Source: Chloroflexi bacterium HGW-Chloroflexi-6
GTDB taxonomy: Bacteria; Chloroflexota; Anaerolineae; Anaerolineales; Villigracilaceae
Direction: 5' to 3'
Assembly (NCBI GenBank): GCA_002840685.1
Contig: PHBU01000013.1
Location: forward strand, 1 to 64,000
DNA: 64,000 bases
Shown here in pieces: positions 45,697 through 55,900 of this stretch. The position numbers and the translations under genes are program-made. The notes beneath the pieces are model-generated. The model was not told where the DNA came from. It worked only from the letters and a program-made list of their open reading frames with translations, and did not search any database. Each line of letters opens with the position of its first letter. Within the stretch, counting starts at the first letter, position 1.

Positions 45697-47466
45697 ATGA
45701 GCGAAAAACGTATTGAACTCCCGGCGGGCATATCTGTCCGCGATTTATCTACCAAACTAAAAGTCAGCCCAATCGACATCATCAAAAAGCTAATGGCCAA
45801 CGGGGTCATGGCAAGCATCAACCAGATGGTTGATTTTGACACATCGGCAATCGTGGCCGCTGAATTTGGTTGGGATGCAGTTCCAGAATCGGCAGATGAA
45901 GAAGAGGTGCTCGAATCTGGCGAGTTGCCGCTCTGGCGGCAAAAGATCGCCAGTGAAAAAGATGGCGATCTGAAGTCACGCGCACCGGTGGTCACCATTC
46001 TGGGGCATGTCGATCACGGCAAGACCTCCCTGCTCGATGCCATTCGCCAAACCGAAGTTGCTGCCGGCGAAGCCGGTGGTATTACCCAGCACATCGGCGC
46101 ATACCAGGTTGAAAAAGAAGGCCGTTTGATCACCTTCCTCGACACCCCCGGACATGCAGCCTTTACCGCCATGCGGGCGCGCGGCGCGCAAGGCGCGGAT
46201 ATTGTCGTGCTGGTGGTGGCCGCCGATGATGGCGTCATGCCCCAGACCAAAGAAGCGATCGCCCACGCCAAAGCAGCGCGTGTGCCGATCATTGTTGCGC
46301 TCAATAAAATCGACCGGCCGAATGCCAATCCCGACCGCGTCAAACAACAACTGGCCGAACAGGAACTCGTGCCCGATGATTGGGGTGGGGACACAACCGT
46401 TGTGCCGGTCTCAGCCAAACAAAAAACAGGCATCGAAGATTTGCTGACCGCCATCCTGCTGGTTTCGGATGCTTCTGATATTCGCGCCAACCCGCAAGGA
46501 AAAGTAATGGGCACGATCATTGAAGCCCAACTCGAAAAAGCCAAAGGTGTTCTGGCCACCCTGCTGGTCCAGAACGGCACTCTGAAAAATGGCGATGTTG
46601 TCGTAGCCGGAACCGCCCATGGGCGTCTGAAAGCCATGTTCGATTATCGCGGCAAGCCGGTCCAAAAAGCCGGGCCATCCACCCCGGTACGCGTGATGGG
46701 GATGACCGAAGTCCCTTCGGCTGGTGATGTTTTTGAAGTGTTCGCCAACGAAAAAACCGCCCGAGATGTAGTATCCAAGCGGCTCGAAGTACTCAAAGAG
46801 CAAAATATATCTTCGAAAATGTCATTGGAAGATCTGTTCGCCAAGTTTAAAGCGGGCGAGGTCAAGGAACTGCGCCTGATCCTCAAGGCAGATGTTCAAG
46901 GTTCGCTTGAGCCAGTGATGAAAGAAGTCAACAGCCTGTCGACTGGCGAGATCGCGATCAAGGTTATCTATGCAGAAACCGGCAACATTGGCGAAAACGA
47001 TGTCATGCTGGCATCCGCTTCGAAAGCCATTATCGTGGGCTTTAACGTTCAGGCCGATGTTTCAGCGCGACGCCTGGCAGAAGCCGAAGGCGTGTCGATC
47101 CGCCTGTACGATATCATTTACCGCCTGACCGAAGATATCGAAAAAGCGCTCAAGGGTATGCTGCAACCAGCGTTTACTGAAACGGTGACCGGCAAAGCCA
47201 GCGTTCTGGCAGTCTTCCCGGTTTCAAAAGTGGGTAAAATTGCAGGATGCCGTGTGTTGGAAGGCGAAATTCGCCGCAACGGCAAAGTCCGCATGTATCG
47301 TGGGACCGACCTGGTCTACCAGGGCGAGATCTCATCACTCAAACACGAAAAAGATGATGTGCGTGAAGTACGTCACGGTTTTGAGTGCGGTATCAACCTG
47401 AAAAACTTCAACGATGTTGAAGTAGGCGATATTATCGAGTGCTACACACTCGAAAAATCAGCATAG
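45697..47466 (+). CDS. infB: translation initiation factor IF-2
   Basis: This 589-residue GTPase delivers initiator tRNA to the ribosome. Its G motifs are [14 protein letters not shown], the DTPGH switch, NKID and SAK. An IF2_N-like domain ([14 protein letters not shown]) sits near the N-terminus, and domains II to IV follow the GTPase. The protein lacks the long N-terminal extension of enterobacterial IF-2. The start follows TTGGAGGTG; a start nine codons upstream is less likely. Confidence 0.97.
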   Translation: MSEKRIELPAGISVRDLSTKLKVSPIDIIKKLMANGVMASINQMVDFDTSAIVAAEFGWDAVPESADEEEVLESGELPLWRQKIASEKDGDLKSRAPVVTILGHVDHGKTSLLDAIRQTEVAAGEAGGITQHIGAYQVEKEGRLITFLDTPGHAAFTAMRARGAQGADIVVLVVAADDGVMPQTKEAIAHAKAARVPIIVALNKIDRPNANPDRVKQQLAEQELVPDDWGGDTTVVPVSAKQKTGIEDLLTAILLVSDASDIRANPQGKVMGTIIEAQLEKAKGVLATLLVQNGTLKNGDVVVAGTAHGRLKAMFDYRGKPVQKAGPSTPVRVMGMTEVPSAGDVFEVFANEKTARDVVSKRLEVLKEQNISSKMSLEDLFAKFKAGEVKELRLILKADVQGSLEPVMKEVNSLSTGEIAIKVIYAETGNIGENDVMLASASKAIIVGFNVQADVSARRLAEAEGVSIRLYDIIYRLTEDIEKALKGMLQPAFTETVTGKASVLAVFPVSKVGKIAGCRVLEGEIRRNGKVRMYRGTDLVYQGEISSLKHEKDDVREVRHGFECGINLKNFNDVEVGDIIECYTLEKSA

Positions 47467-47497
47467 TTTTTTGTGCTGTTGAAAGTGAAAGAATAAA

Positions 47498-47854
47498 ATG
47501 CCATCTGGAGTTCGTTTACAGCGTATTTCTGACCGCGTCCGCCAGGAACTCTCGGCGATGCTTCTCAAAGAAATCAATGACCCGCGCCTGGCACAGATTT
47601 TTGTGACGGATGTGACCATTGACCGTGAGCTGGCCTACGCAAATATCTATGTTTCAGCGATTGAAGGCGCCTCGCGCTCGAAGGAAATTCTCGAAGGATT
47701 GGAGAGCGCCAGCGGATTTTTACGCCGCGAACTGGCGGCGCGCGTCGATCTACGCGCTTTTCCACGTCTGCGCTTTCACTGGGACCCAACCCCTGAAAAC
47801 GCCGAGCATATGGAACGCTTGTTCAAGCAGTTGAAAGATGAAGAAAAAAAATGA
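47498..47854 (+). CDS. rbfA: ribosome-binding factor A
   Basis: This 118-residue KH-fold protein helps mature the 16S rRNA 5' end. Family motifs include VRQELSAMLLKEINDPRL, VTDVTIDRELAYANIYVS, and LRAFPRLRFHWDPTPENAEHMERL. It follows infB by 31 bp in the standard order. Confidence 0.95.
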   Translation: MPSGVRLQRISDRVRQELSAMLLKEINDPRLAQIFVTDVTIDRELAYANIYVSAIEGASRSKEILEGLESASGFLRRELAARVDLRAFPRLRFHWDPTPENAEHMERLFKQLKDEEKK

Positions 47855-47855
47855 A

Positions 47856-47907
47856 ACAAAACGGGGATGCTGCCATCTATCTGGCACTCCCCGCTTTGTT
47901 TTTGGAG
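47856..47907 (+). terminator. hairpin with T run between rbfA and nrnA
   Basis: CGGGGA/TCCCCG and TGCCA/TGGCA form a bulged stem whose A-rich 5' flank pairs with the T-rich 3' flank. It ends in GTTTTT just before the nrnA ribosome-binding site. It may partly attenuate transcription into nrnA-truB-ribF. Confidence 0.65.
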
Positions 47908-47911
47908 GCAA

Positions 47912-48868
47912 ATGACCACTGAAATACACCAGGCCATCCGGGAAAAACTGGCAAAAGCAAAAAACATTCTGATCGTTTCACACGTTCGCCCGGATGGCGA
48001 TGCGATTGGCTCCCTGTTGGGGCTGGGATTAGCCATCAAAAATGCAGGCAAGGCCGTTGAAATGGTGCTGAATGACGGCGTTCCGGCGCTCTTCACGCAC
48101 CTGCCCGGCGCGGAACTGATAAAAACCAGCCCCAAAGTCGATTTTGATCTGTTCATCACCGTCGATTGCGCCGATTTCAAGCGCACCGGCCCACAGTTTC
48201 AATCGATGCGCAAACCCGATATTAATATCGATCACCACGTCACCAACGAAAAATATGGTGAAATTAACTGCATCGTACCCGATGCAGTTGCAACCTGCGC
48301 CATCCTGACTGACTGCATCCCCCTTTGGGGTCTTGACATCGATAGGGATGTTGCGGCATCATTAGTAACCGGGATTGTTACAGACACACTCGGCTTTCGG
48401 ACATCAAATACCAATCCAGCCTGCCTGCGCCAGACCGCGCGCCTGATGGAAACCGGCATCGACATGCCCGAATTATACAATCGTGCCCTTAACCGCCGAA
48501 AAATTTTCAGCGCCCGCTATTGGGGAGCCGGGCTTTCGAGCCTGAAAAGCGAAAATGGCATTGTCTACGGCACGCTGACCCTCGATGACCGCCAGCGCTC
48601 CGGCTACAGCGGCAATGACGATGGCGACCTGATCAACATCATCTCAACTATCGAAGACCACACAGTGGGTATGATCTTTGTTGAACAAACTGACGGACAT
48701 GTTAAAATTTCGTGGAGGGCTTTGCAACCCGGGATCGATGTTTCGCCCATTGCAAAACACTTCAAAGGCGGCGGTCATCCTGCCGCAGCCGGGGCAGATA
48801 TTCCCGGCACGATGTCAGAAATTCAACCGTTGGTGCTGGACAAGACTCGCCAAATGTTAAATCTTTAG
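47912..48868 (+). CDS. nrnA: DHH-family oligoribonuclease/PAP phosphatase (NrnA)
   Basis: This 318-residue protein has the DHH metal motifs SHVRPDGDAIGSLLGL, TVDCADFKRTG and NIDHHVTN and the C-terminal DHHA1 motif FKGGGHPAAAGA. NrnA degrades nano-RNAs and pAp. The gene lies between rbfA and truB in many bacteria, as here. TTTGGAGG precedes the ATG. Confidence 0.92.
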   Translation: MTTEIHQAIREKLAKAKNILIVSHVRPDGDAIGSLLGLGLAIKNAGKAVEMVLNDGVPALFTHLPGAELIKTSPKVDFDLFITVDCADFKRTGPQFQSMRKPDINIDHHVTNEKYGEINCIVPDAVATCAILTDCIPLWGLDIDRDVAASLVTGIVTDTLGFRTSNTNPACLRQTARLMETGIDMPELYNRALNRRKIFSARYWGAGLSSLKSENGIVYGTLTLDDRQRSGYSGNDDGDLINIISTIEDHTVGMIFVEQTDGHVKISWRALQPGIDVSPIAKHFKGGGHPAAAGADIPGTMSEIQPLVLDKTRQMLNL

Positions 48869-48907
48869 TTTTCCAAGGGGAGTACGACTCAGGAGGCTAC
48901 ACGCTAC

Positions 48908-49828
48908 ATGGATACCCAGGAACTTAAAAACGCAATCTCAGGTGTGCTTGTTATCGACAAACCGATCGGAATGACATCTCACGATGTTGTACAGGCTGTG
49001 CGCAATGGCACGGGCATCCGCCGCGCCGGACATACCGGCACCCTGGACCCGCGCGCTTCGGGTGTGCTGGTCGTCTTGCTTGGCCCGGCAGTTCGCTTGA
49101 GCGAATTTGTCTCAGCTTCAGACAAGCGTTACCAGGCCATCATCCGCCTCGGCGCATCAACCGACACCTTTGATGCCGATGGTCGTTTCACCCAGCAAAG
49201 CAGCACCCCGGTCAACATCACTGAAACCCAGTTCGAAACAGCGCTTAAGAATTTCGAAGGCGAGATCGAACAGACCCCGCCGCCCTATTCTGCCGTCAAA
49301 GTGCAGGGGCGCCGCGCCTACGACATGGCCCGCAAAGGCGAAGAAGTTGAACTCGCCCCGCGTAAAATCACTGTCCATCATCTCGAAGTGCTCGAATGGG
49401 CGCCCCCTGAAGTTGTGGTTGATGTTCACTGCTCGTCCGGCACCTACGTCCGCTCGCTGGCAAATGATGTCGGCAATGTGCTCGGCTGCGGCGGTTACCT
49501 GGTCGGGCTGCGCCGCACCAAAAGCGGACGCTTCTCGCTGCGCGACGCCATCCCCTTGCGCAAATTGCAAGAAGCTTTCACAGCCGGCAACTGGTACCAG
49601 TACCTGATTCCCGCCGCCGAGGCCCTGGCCGACTGGCCCTCCGTTGAACTCGACCCAGACCAGGTTGAAGCCGTCAAGCACGGGCATCGCGTTCCCGCCC
49701 CGCTGGATGTGCATACCGTTGGCGACAATTTCGTGCGCGGCGTCAGTATGGCCGGCGAACTGGTCGCTCTGATGCAGCTCGACACCGAAACTCAAGAACT
49801 ACAACCTAAAAAAGTATTTTTCTCTTAA
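48908..49828 (+). CDS. truB: tRNA pseudouridine(55) synthase
   Basis: This 306-residue enzyme makes pseudouridine 55 in the tRNA T-loop. The catalytic aspartate lies in AGHTGTLDPRASGVL, followed by KRYQAIIRLGASTDTFDADG and the C-terminal CSSGTYVRSLANDVG. It follows nrnA by 39 bp. Confidence 0.97.
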   Translation: MDTQELKNAISGVLVIDKPIGMTSHDVVQAVRNGTGIRRAGHTGTLDPRASGVLVVLLGPAVRLSEFVSASDKRYQAIIRLGASTDTFDADGRFTQQSSTPVNITETQFETALKNFEGEIEQTPPPYSAVKVQGRRAYDMARKGEEVELAPRKITVHHLEVLEWAPPEVVVDVHCSSGTYVRSLANDVGNVLGCGGYLVGLRRTKSGRFSLRDAIPLRKLQEAFTAGNWYQYLIPAAEALADWPSVELDPDQVEAVKHGHRVPAPLDVHTVGDNFVRGVSMAGELVALMQLDTETQELQPKKVFFS

Positions 49829-49844
49829 CGGTTAAAACCACTTT

Positions 49845-50765
49845 ATGCCACATATCACATCCCTGGAAAGCCTTCACCTGAATGGCGCCTGGCTGACCAT
49901 CGGTGTTTTCGATGGCGTTCATCGCGGCCATCAGGAGATCATCCGGCAACTTACGGCAGGCGCCCATTCCAACGGCGCGCCTGCCGTTTTGCTTTCTTTT
50001 GCGCCACACCCGGCAGTTGTTTTTGGCGCAACAGACCTGAAATGCCTGACCACCCCCGAAGAACGCGCCGAAATCATCCAGGCACTCGGCGTTGACTACG
50101 TTATCACCCAAACCTTCGATAAAAATATTGCCAGCCAGACCGCAGAAGAATATATGGCCCTGATGGTGCGCCATCTCGGGTTAAAAAAACTGCTGATCGG
50201 CTACGATTTTGCCCTGGGCAAGGGCCGAGCCGGAAACTACGAAAAACTAACCCAAATTGGGTTGGAATCGGGATTTGAAGTGATGCGAATCGAAGCCATC
50301 CGCTTCGAAGACGGGATCGTCTCATCGAGCATTATCCGCCAACTGCTCACAGACGGAGACGCGGCCGGGGTCGCCGCCAAACTGGGGCGCTACTATGCTC
50401 TGAGCGGCCCCGTCAACCCCGGGGACGGGCGCGGGCGCACAATCGGCATCCCGACCGCCAATGTCGAAGCCCCCGCCGATAAGGCCCTGCCCGCGAACGG
50501 CGTTTACGCCTGTTATGCCTGGGTGGACGGTCAAAAACACCCGGCGGTTACCAATGTCGGGGTGCGGCCCACCTTCGACAGCGGGAAAAACATTCCGCGC
50601 GTCGAAGCCCACCTGCTGGATGCCAGCGCCGACTACTACGGCAAAACCATGCGCCTGGAGTTCGTCGAGCGCTTGCGCGGCGAACAAAAATTCTCTTCGA
50701 TCGAAGCCCTGGTCGCCCAAATCCATGCAGATATTGACCAGGCACGGAAAATTTTATCGCCATGA
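49845..50765 (+). CDS. ribF: bifunctional riboflavin kinase/FAD synthetase
   Basis: This 306-residue enzyme has an N-terminal FMN adenylyltransferase domain (IGVFDGVHRGHQEII, YDFALGKGRAGNY) and a C-terminal riboflavin kinase domain (GDGRGRTIGIPTANVE, GVYACYAWVDG, NVGVRPTF). It makes FMN and FAD. The gene follows truB in the common order, and its stop overlaps the next start by 4 bp. Confidence 0.96.
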   Translation: MPHITSLESLHLNGAWLTIGVFDGVHRGHQEIIRQLTAGAHSNGAPAVLLSFAPHPAVVFGATDLKCLTTPEERAEIIQALGVDYVITQTFDKNIASQTAEEYMALMVRHLGLKKLLIGYDFALGKGRAGNYEKLTQIGLESGFEVMRIEAIRFEDGIVSSSIIRQLLTDGDAAGVAAKLGRYYALSGPVNPGDGRGRTIGIPTANVEAPADKALPANGVYACYAWVDGQKHPAVTNVGVRPTFDSGKNIPRVEAHLLDASADYYGKTMRLEFVERLRGEQKFSSIEALVAQIHADIDQARKILSP

Positions 50766-51349
50766 AAGCCACAAAAACCTTACCCGAAAACTATGCCCTG
50801 GCCTGGGAAATGGACGTTGAGAAAGATAAACGTCAGATGTGGCTCTTGCAAGTGCTCGGACTGCCCTGGGCCCTACTGGTGCTGTTTTTTTTGGGCTGGT
50901 TCACGCTGCGGGTGCGCCCCGAAGTCATTGGCGCAGACCCGGGTGAAGTTTCGATGGGGATTGTCCTGGCCCTGCTGCCGGTAATGGGCATCAGCATTAT
51001 GCTGCACGAACTGGTGCATGGCGTGTTTTTCTGGGTTTTCACCCGCGAACAACCACGCTTCGGGTTCAAGCTGCTTTATGCTTACGCAACTGCCCCTGGC
51101 TGGCACTTTTCCACATCCTATTACTGGCTGATCGGCCTGGCCCCTCTGATCCTGCTCACCGCGATTGGCCTGGCCATGGTTCCGTTGGTGCCGCAAATCC
51201 TGGTTTATCTACTGCTCTTCGCCATCTTCACCAACGCCAGCGGAGCAATTGGTGACCTGTATATCGTCATTCTCCTGGCGCTTGAACCGGCCGGAACACT
51301 GGTTGAAGATCAGGGGACAGGCTTTCGCGTCTTTCGGCGTTTGAACTGA
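50762..51349 (+). CDS. DUF3267 family membrane protein (putative zinc metalloprotease)
   Basis: This 195-residue protein has four hydrophobic segments and HELVHG in the second, an HExxH-like zinc motif typical of DUF3267. Some relatives are thought to be membrane metallopeptidases; activity here is unproven. It is translationally coupled to ribF by a 4-bp overlap. Confidence 0.82.
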   Translation: MKATKTLPENYALAWEMDVEKDKRQMWLLQVLGLPWALLVLFFLGWFTLRVRPEVIGADPGEVSMGIVLALLPVMGISIMLHELVHGVFFWVFTREQPRFGFKLLYAYATAPGWHFSTSYYWLIGLAPLILLTAIGLAMVPLVPQILVYLLLFAIFTNASGAIGDLYIVILLALEPAGTLVEDQGTGFRVFRRLN

Positions 51350-51368
51350 TTCGGTAACGGAATGCAGC

Positions 51369-51400
51369 TAGCGGCGGGCGCGTTCCGCCGCTACTTTTTT
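51369..51400 (+). terminator. intrinsic terminator of the nusA-ribF cluster
   Basis: TAGCGGCGG pairs with CCGCCGCTA and is followed by CTTTTTT. Confidence 0.88.
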
Positions 51401-51462
51401 AACGGGAGAACGTAAATGAAACTGCATCCGCATTTTTAAGCGGAGAATTTTCGGAGGCTACT

Positions 51463-52311
51463 ATGTTAAAAAAATTGTTTTTTATATCCCTGATCCTGGT
51501 GCTGACCCTGAGCGCTTGCAGTGTGCGCGTCAACACCCAAAAACAAACTCTCGGCCCTGATATTGTCGATGAGATCTCGATCGAGAATCCCGAGGCTGAA
51601 ACGGCGTTCCTGACGCTGGAATTTGGCGCAGGCAACCTGCGGCTTTCTCCCGGCACTGACAAGCAGCTGGTCAACGGCACGGCAACCTATAACATTGCCG
51701 ATCTGAAGCCGATCGTTACGGAAGATGGCGAAACGGTCAAGATCCACCAGGGCGAATACAAGATGGAAACCTGGCCCAATTTAGACGGCGCCAAAAACGA
51801 GTGGGATCTGAACCTGGGTAGTATGCCGCTCGACCTGACGATCAAGGCCGGAGCCTATGAAGGTATTCTGGATTTTGGCGGTCTCTCGCTGGTCAACCTG
51901 ACGATCCGCGATGGCGCGGCAGATGTTAAGGTCGATTTTTCATCGCCCAACCTGGTGCGCATGAATTCGCTCAATTACCAGACCGGGGCCTCGAACGTGA
52001 CCCTGAAAAACCTGGCAAACGCCAACTTTACCACGCTCAGTTTCGAAGGCGGGGCAGGCAATTACACGCTCGATTTCGGTGGAGAATTGCAGCAGGATGC
52101 CGGTGTGACCCTGCGGGCCGGGATGAGTAACATCACCCTGGTGATCCCGGAAGGTCTGGCGGCCCAGATAACGGTGGATGGCGGTTTGTCGAGCGTCAAT
52201 GTGCCCACAGGCTGGCGACAAAATGGCAATACTTATTCACGTTCTGGTGATGGCCCGGTTTTGACAATTGTGGTTGATCTTGGCGCAGGTAATTTGCAAA
52301 TAGTGGATTAA
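51463..52311 (+). CDS. lipoprotein with toast-rack (DUF4097-like) beta-helix
   Basis: This 282-residue protein has a lipoprotein signal (LSAC, Cys19). About 240 residues of short beta repeats follow, rich in LEFGAGNLRL, DFGGLSLVNLTIRDGAADVKV and LDFGG, matching the toast-rack/DUF4097 type of right-handed beta-helix. Such domains occur on cell-surface and cytoplasmic membrane proteins that sense or bind ligands. The function is unknown. The ATG follows GGAGG. Confidence 0.8.
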   Translation: MLKKLFFISLILVLTLSACSVRVNTQKQTLGPDIVDEISIENPEAETAFLTLEFGAGNLRLSPGTDKQLVNGTATYNIADLKPIVTEDGETVKIHQGEYKMETWPNLDGAKNEWDLNLGSMPLDLTIKAGAYEGILDFGGLSLVNLTIRDGAADVKVDFSSPNLVRMNSLNYQTGASNVTLKNLANANFTTLSFEGGAGNYTLDFGGELQQDAGVTLRAGMSNITLVIPEGLAAQITVDGGLSSVNVPTGWRQNGNTYSRSGDGPVLTIVVDLGAGNLQIVD

Positions 52312-52432
52312 TTCGGACATATCGGAGTAAAAGGTCATATTTTATCAGTGACCTCCATCACTTGCGCGGCAGACAGTTGGCCTATAGAATATGGATATAT
52401 CTTGGTAAAAATACCCTTATTGGGAGGTTCTA

Positions 52433-52837
52433 ATGCAAATTACCCGCCAGGCCGACTATGCCATCCGTGCTGTACTTTATATCTCGAAGCTTGCAGATAA
52501 CCAGCGCGCAGCTACCAGCCAGATTGCCAAAGAACAGCGGATTCCGCCTTCGTTTTTGGCTAAGATCATTTCACAACTTTCGATTGCCGGTTTGTTGCAG
52601 ACTTCGCGCGGAGCGCGCGGCGGCGTAACGTTAGCCAAATCTTCTCACGAGATCACCCTGTTGGATGTGGTCGAGGCGATCGATGGGCCAATCGCACTGA
52701 ATGAGTGCGTGCATGACGAAAACGCCTGCAGTTTTGGCGAAGATTGCCCGCTGCGCCCAATCTGGTGCGAAGCGCAGGAAGATCTGGTCAACCGTCTGAA
52801 AGGCACCAATTTCGCGCAGTTCGCTGCATTGAATTAA
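52433..52837 (+). CDS. Rrf2-family transcriptional regulator (possible Fe-S sensor)
   Basis: This 134-residue regulator has the winged-helix Rrf2 fold (ITRQADYAIRAVLYISKLA, ARGGVTLAK). Cysteines at 92, 99, 105 and 112 match the three-Cys iron-sulfur motif of IscR-like members with one extra Cys. It may sense Fe-S status, oxygen or NO, but no operator was identified. A good ribosome-binding site (GGGAGG) precedes it. Confidence 0.88.
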   Translation: MQITRQADYAIRAVLYISKLADNQRAATSQIAKEQRIPPSFLAKIISQLSIAGLLQTSRGARGGVTLAKSSHEITLLDVVEAIDGPIALNECVHDENACSFGEDCPLRPIWCEAQEDLVNRLKGTNFAQFAALN

Positions 52838-52862
52838 ATGGTTCGTTTTTTTACGAGTCTTA

Positions 52863-52895
52863 CCCCGGTTGTTTTAATAAACAGCCGGGGTTTTT
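52863..52895 (+). terminator. intrinsic terminator after the Rrf2 gene
   Basis: CCCCGG pairs with CCGGGG, extended by TTGTTT/AAACAG, and is followed by TTTTT. Confidence 0.88.
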
Positions 52896-53154
52896 GATTT
52901 CCAGGAGGCACTGCAAAGCGGCGGCAACTCGCACCGTAGATAGTTGTTGCCAAGCCAAGTTTTACCAGTATCAGCATTTCATACCGTTGCTGGTATGAAT
53001 ATTTTTTGCTGAAAATAGAAACGGAAGTTTCTTCCCAGCGGGTTTTTTTAAATAACTTATGAGCATTATCCATCATCCTATGTGATATTAAACAGGATAT
53101 AAGAAACATCGGAACCTGTATAATGATCATATTCCAATCTAGGAGGGCCTTTCA
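52896..53154. other. intergenic region with a -10 element
   Basis: No gene was seen here. A perfect TATAAT lies at 53119-53124, 30 bp before the next start codon, without an obvious -35 box. AGGAGGG precedes that ATG. Confidence 0.55.
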
Positions 53155-53976
53155 ATGAAATACCACTTAAACAAAGCCTATGTTGTTGTTATTGCTTTTA
53201 TTTTTGTTTTTGCGACGCTTGCCTGCAATGCCAGCTCTGTAACCAATTTATTTGCAACTCCCACTCCCACCCCTACCAACACTCCAACGATTACACCTTC
53301 CCCGACCATCACGCCAACATCTACTCCGACAGAAACCCCTGTTCCAACCTTGACGCCCACCCCATTGCCAACCGGTCTTATTACAGAAAAACAAAGTGAT
53401 GATACGGTGTTTTTGACGGATTATGATAACCAATACAGCTTTATCTTGCCCGCCAATTGGACCGTCATACCGCTCAGTGGCAAGGATATGGAGAAAATGC
53501 TTGATGTTTTTGCAGATAAAAACCCATCCATGAAGGATGCTGCCGATGCATTCCGCGATCTTGACCCGAATATTATCCGTGTTATTGCGTTGAACAATGA
53601 TGCCAAGTATTTTGTGAACGGTTTTGCCACGAATATGACTGTCACGGTGCTGGAAGATAAAATGTTGTCGGCCATGCCTCTGGCTTTTGTTACTGGTGCA
53701 ATTGAAGAAAGTATGAAACAAAGCGGTTACAAGGTGATCACCAACGATGTGAATATTGTCGAAAGTGCGAGTGGGGTCGAAATAGGCATGGTTGAAGCAG
53801 AAAATAGCATTACCACCGCCACTGGTGGCAAGGTCACAGCGCGCACGCGACTATTGCTGTTCCAGTCCGATGGCAAATTGGTTATGATCAATCTGACCTG
53901 CCCTAAACAGTTTATGGCTGAGCTTTCGCCAGAACTGGATAAAATTGGCCAGTCAGTTGAAGTCAACAAACCATAA
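53155..53976 (+). CDS. secreted lipoprotein with Thr/Pro-rich stalk
   Basis: This 273-residue protein has a lipoprotein signal (ATLAC, Cys23) and a 45-residue stalk of Thr-Pro repeats. The C-terminal domain of about 190 residues ([50 protein letters not shown]) resembles PsbP/Mog1-like soluble domains. The stalk is typical of Chloroflexi surface lipoproteins. The function is unknown. Confidence 0.8.
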   Translation: MKYHLNKAYVVVIAFIFVFATLACNASSVTNLFATPTPTPTNTPTITPSPTITPTSTPTETPVPTLTPTPLPTGLITEKQSDDTVFLTDYDNQYSFILPANWTVIPLSGKDMEKMLDVFADKNPSMKDAADAFRDLDPNIIRVIALNNDAKYFVNGFATNMTVTVLEDKMLSAMPLAFVTGAIEESMKQSGYKVITNDVNIVESASGVEIGMVEAENSITTATGGKVTARTRLLLFQSDGKLVMINLTCPKQFMAELSPELDKIGQSVEVNKP

Positions 53977-53995
53977 GCATCTCAAAAGGTATACC

Positions 53996-54031
53996 ATCCT
54001 CACGGCGTATAATAGCTGTGAGGATTTTTTT
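53996..54031 (+). terminator. intrinsic terminator before hutU
   Basis: ATCCTCACGGC pairs with GCTGTGAGGAT and is followed by a T run. It ends 28 bp before hutU; a TATAAT sits in the loop. Confidence 0.85.
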
Positions 54032-54058
54032 ACTCTCAACTTCCAAAAGGAGAAATTC

Positions 54059-55711
54059 ATGTCCGGACCCCGTGTTGTTCGCGCTCCGCGTGGGACGCAA
54101 CTGACCTGCAAGAACTGGCTCAGCGAAGCAGCCTATCGCATGATCCAGAACAATCTCGACCCTGAAGTGGCCGAAAAGCCCGAAGATCTGGTGGTTTACG
54201 GCGGGCGCGGCAAGGCCGCCCGTAACTGGGAGTCGTTTGACGCCATTCTTGAATCGCTCAAGAACCTCGAAGAAGACGAGACCCTGCTGGTGCAGTCTGG
54301 CAAGCCGGTGGTGGTTTTCAAAAGCCACAAAGACGCGCCAAAAGTGCTGATCGCCAACTCGAACCTGGTGCCGCATTGGGCCACCTGGGAACATTTCGAT
54401 GAGCTCGCCCAAAAAGGCTTGATCATGTACGGCCAGATGACCGCCGGTTCGTGGATCTACATCGGCACGCAGGGCATTCTGCAGGGCACCTATGAAACCT
54501 TCGGCGCATTGGCCAAACTCAAAGGTTGGGGCACACTCAAAGGCAAGTTCGTGCTGACCGCCGGGTTGGGCGGCATGGGCGGCGCCCAACCGCTTTCGAT
54601 CACGATGAACGAAGGGGTGGGGCTGATCGTCGAGGTGGACAAAGAACGGGCCGAACGGCGGCGCGCCATCGGCTATGTCGATACGGTGGTGGATACGCTC
54701 GAAGAGGCGATGACCCTCGTTGACGAGAACAAAGCCAACGGGAGACCCATCTCGATCGGCCTGGTCGGCAATGCTGCCGATATTTACCCGGAGCTGGTGC
54801 TGCGCGGCGTTATCCCGGATGTGGTCACCGACCAGACTTCGGCACACGAGGCGCTGTACTACGTTCCCAGTGGGCTGAGCGTGGCCGCCGCCGACCAGAT
54901 GCGCGTCTCTGACCCAGAGCAATACAAAAAAATGGCGATGGCTTCGATGGCGAAACACGTCAGGGCCATGCTCGATTTTCAGAAAGCGGGCGCGGAAGTT
55001 TTTGATTATGGCAACAACATCCGCCAGCAGGCATACAATCACGGTGTAACCGACGCTTTCGAGTTCCCCGGCTTCGTCCCGGCCTATATTCGCCCGCTGT
55101 TTTGCGAAGGCAAAGGGCCGTTTCGCTGGGTGGCGCTTTCGGGCGACAAGGAAGACATTTACCGCACTGATGAAGCCGTGATGGAACTCTTCCCCGAGGA
55201 TACGCACCTGCATCGCTGGCTGAAGATGGCCCGCGAACGGGTTCCCTTCCAGGGGCTGCCCTCGCGCATCTGCTGGCTGGGCTACGGCGAACGCGCCAAG
55301 GCCGGGCTGAAGTTCAACGAGATGGTGGCAAAAGGCATTCTCAAAGCCCCGATCGTGATCGGGCGCGACCACCTCGATTGCGGCTCGGTCGCCAGCCCCA
55401 ACCGCGAGACCGAATCCATGCTGGATGGCTCGGACGCGATCAGCGACTGGGCAATTCTCAACGCAATGATCAACATCGTCGGCGGAGCAACCTGGGTCTC
55501 CTTCCACCACGGCGGCGGGGTCGGGATGGGATATTCCCAGCACGCCGGCCAGGTGATCGTGGCGGACGGCACCCCCGAAGCCGCGAAACGCCTGGAACGG
55601 GTGCTGACGACCGACCCCGGCATGGGCGTTGTCCGTCATGCGGATGCCGGCTACGAGATCGCCATCGCCGCCGCCAAACGGCACGGGATCAAGATGCCGA
55701 TGTTGAAATAA
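54059..55711 (+). CDS. hutU: urocanate hydratase
   Basis: This 550-residue enzyme converts urocanate to imidazolonepropionate in histidine breakdown. It shows the NAD+-binding glycine-rich segment [33 protein letters not shown], and the signature [24 protein letters not shown] precedes the ATG. No other hut gene is nearby, but an MFS transporter follows, which could import histidine or urocanate; that is a guess. Confidence 0.96.
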   Translation: MSGPRVVRAPRGTQLTCKNWLSEAAYRMIQNNLDPEVAEKPEDLVVYGGRGKAARNWESFDAILESLKNLEEDETLLVQSGKPVVVFKSHKDAPKVLIANSNLVPHWATWEHFDELAQKGLIMYGQMTAGSWIYIGTQGILQGTYETFGALAKLKGWGTLKGKFVLTAGLGGMGGAQPLSITMNEGVGLIVEVDKERAERRRAIGYVDTVVDTLEEAMTLVDENKANGRPISIGLVGNAADIYPELVLRGVIPDVVTDQTSAHEALYYVPSGLSVAAADQMRVSDPEQYKKMAMASMAKHVRAMLDFQKAGAEVFDYGNNIRQQAYNHGVTDAFEFPGFVPAYIRPLFCEGKGPFRWVALSGDKEDIYRTDEAVMELFPEDTHLHRWLKMARERVPFQGLPSRICWLGYGERAKAGLKFNEMVAKGILKAPIVIGRDHLDCGSVASPNRETESMLDGSDAISDWAILNAMINIVGGATWVSFHHGGGVGMGYSQHAGQVIVADGTPEAAKRLERVLTTDPGMGVVRHADAGYEIAIAAAKRHGIKMPMLK

Positions 55712-55735
55712 ATTCAAACCTGAACATTGAACGCG

Positions 55736-55760
55736 AGGCGGGATTATCCCGCCTTTTTTA
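55736..55760 (+). terminator. intrinsic terminator after hutU
   Basis: AGGCGGG pairs with CCCGCCT around ATTAT and is followed by TTTTT. Confidence 0.9.
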
Positions 55761-55825
55761 TTTGGAAGCACACTCAACAAGAGAAAATATTATTGATTTA
55801 AAAATTGATAATTTTAATATTATCA

Positions 55826-55853
55826 TTGACATATATTGAAAAATCACTATAAT
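55826..55853 (+). promoter_or_regulatory. sigma-70-type promoter of the MFS gene
   Basis: TTGACA and TATAAT are both perfect with a 16-bp spacer, in an AT-rich stretch that also holds an inverted repeat (ATTGATAAT/ATTATCATT) overlapping the -35 side, a possible operator. Confidence 0.88.
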
Positions 55854-55900
55854 TTATTAAATATAAACAAAATCAACGATTATATTCAGAAGGATCCAAA

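Noticed and set aside
53963-55780. 605-residue open frame antisense to hutU
   Set aside because: It mirrors the coding of hutU in high-GC sequence and has no family motifs or ribosome-binding site.
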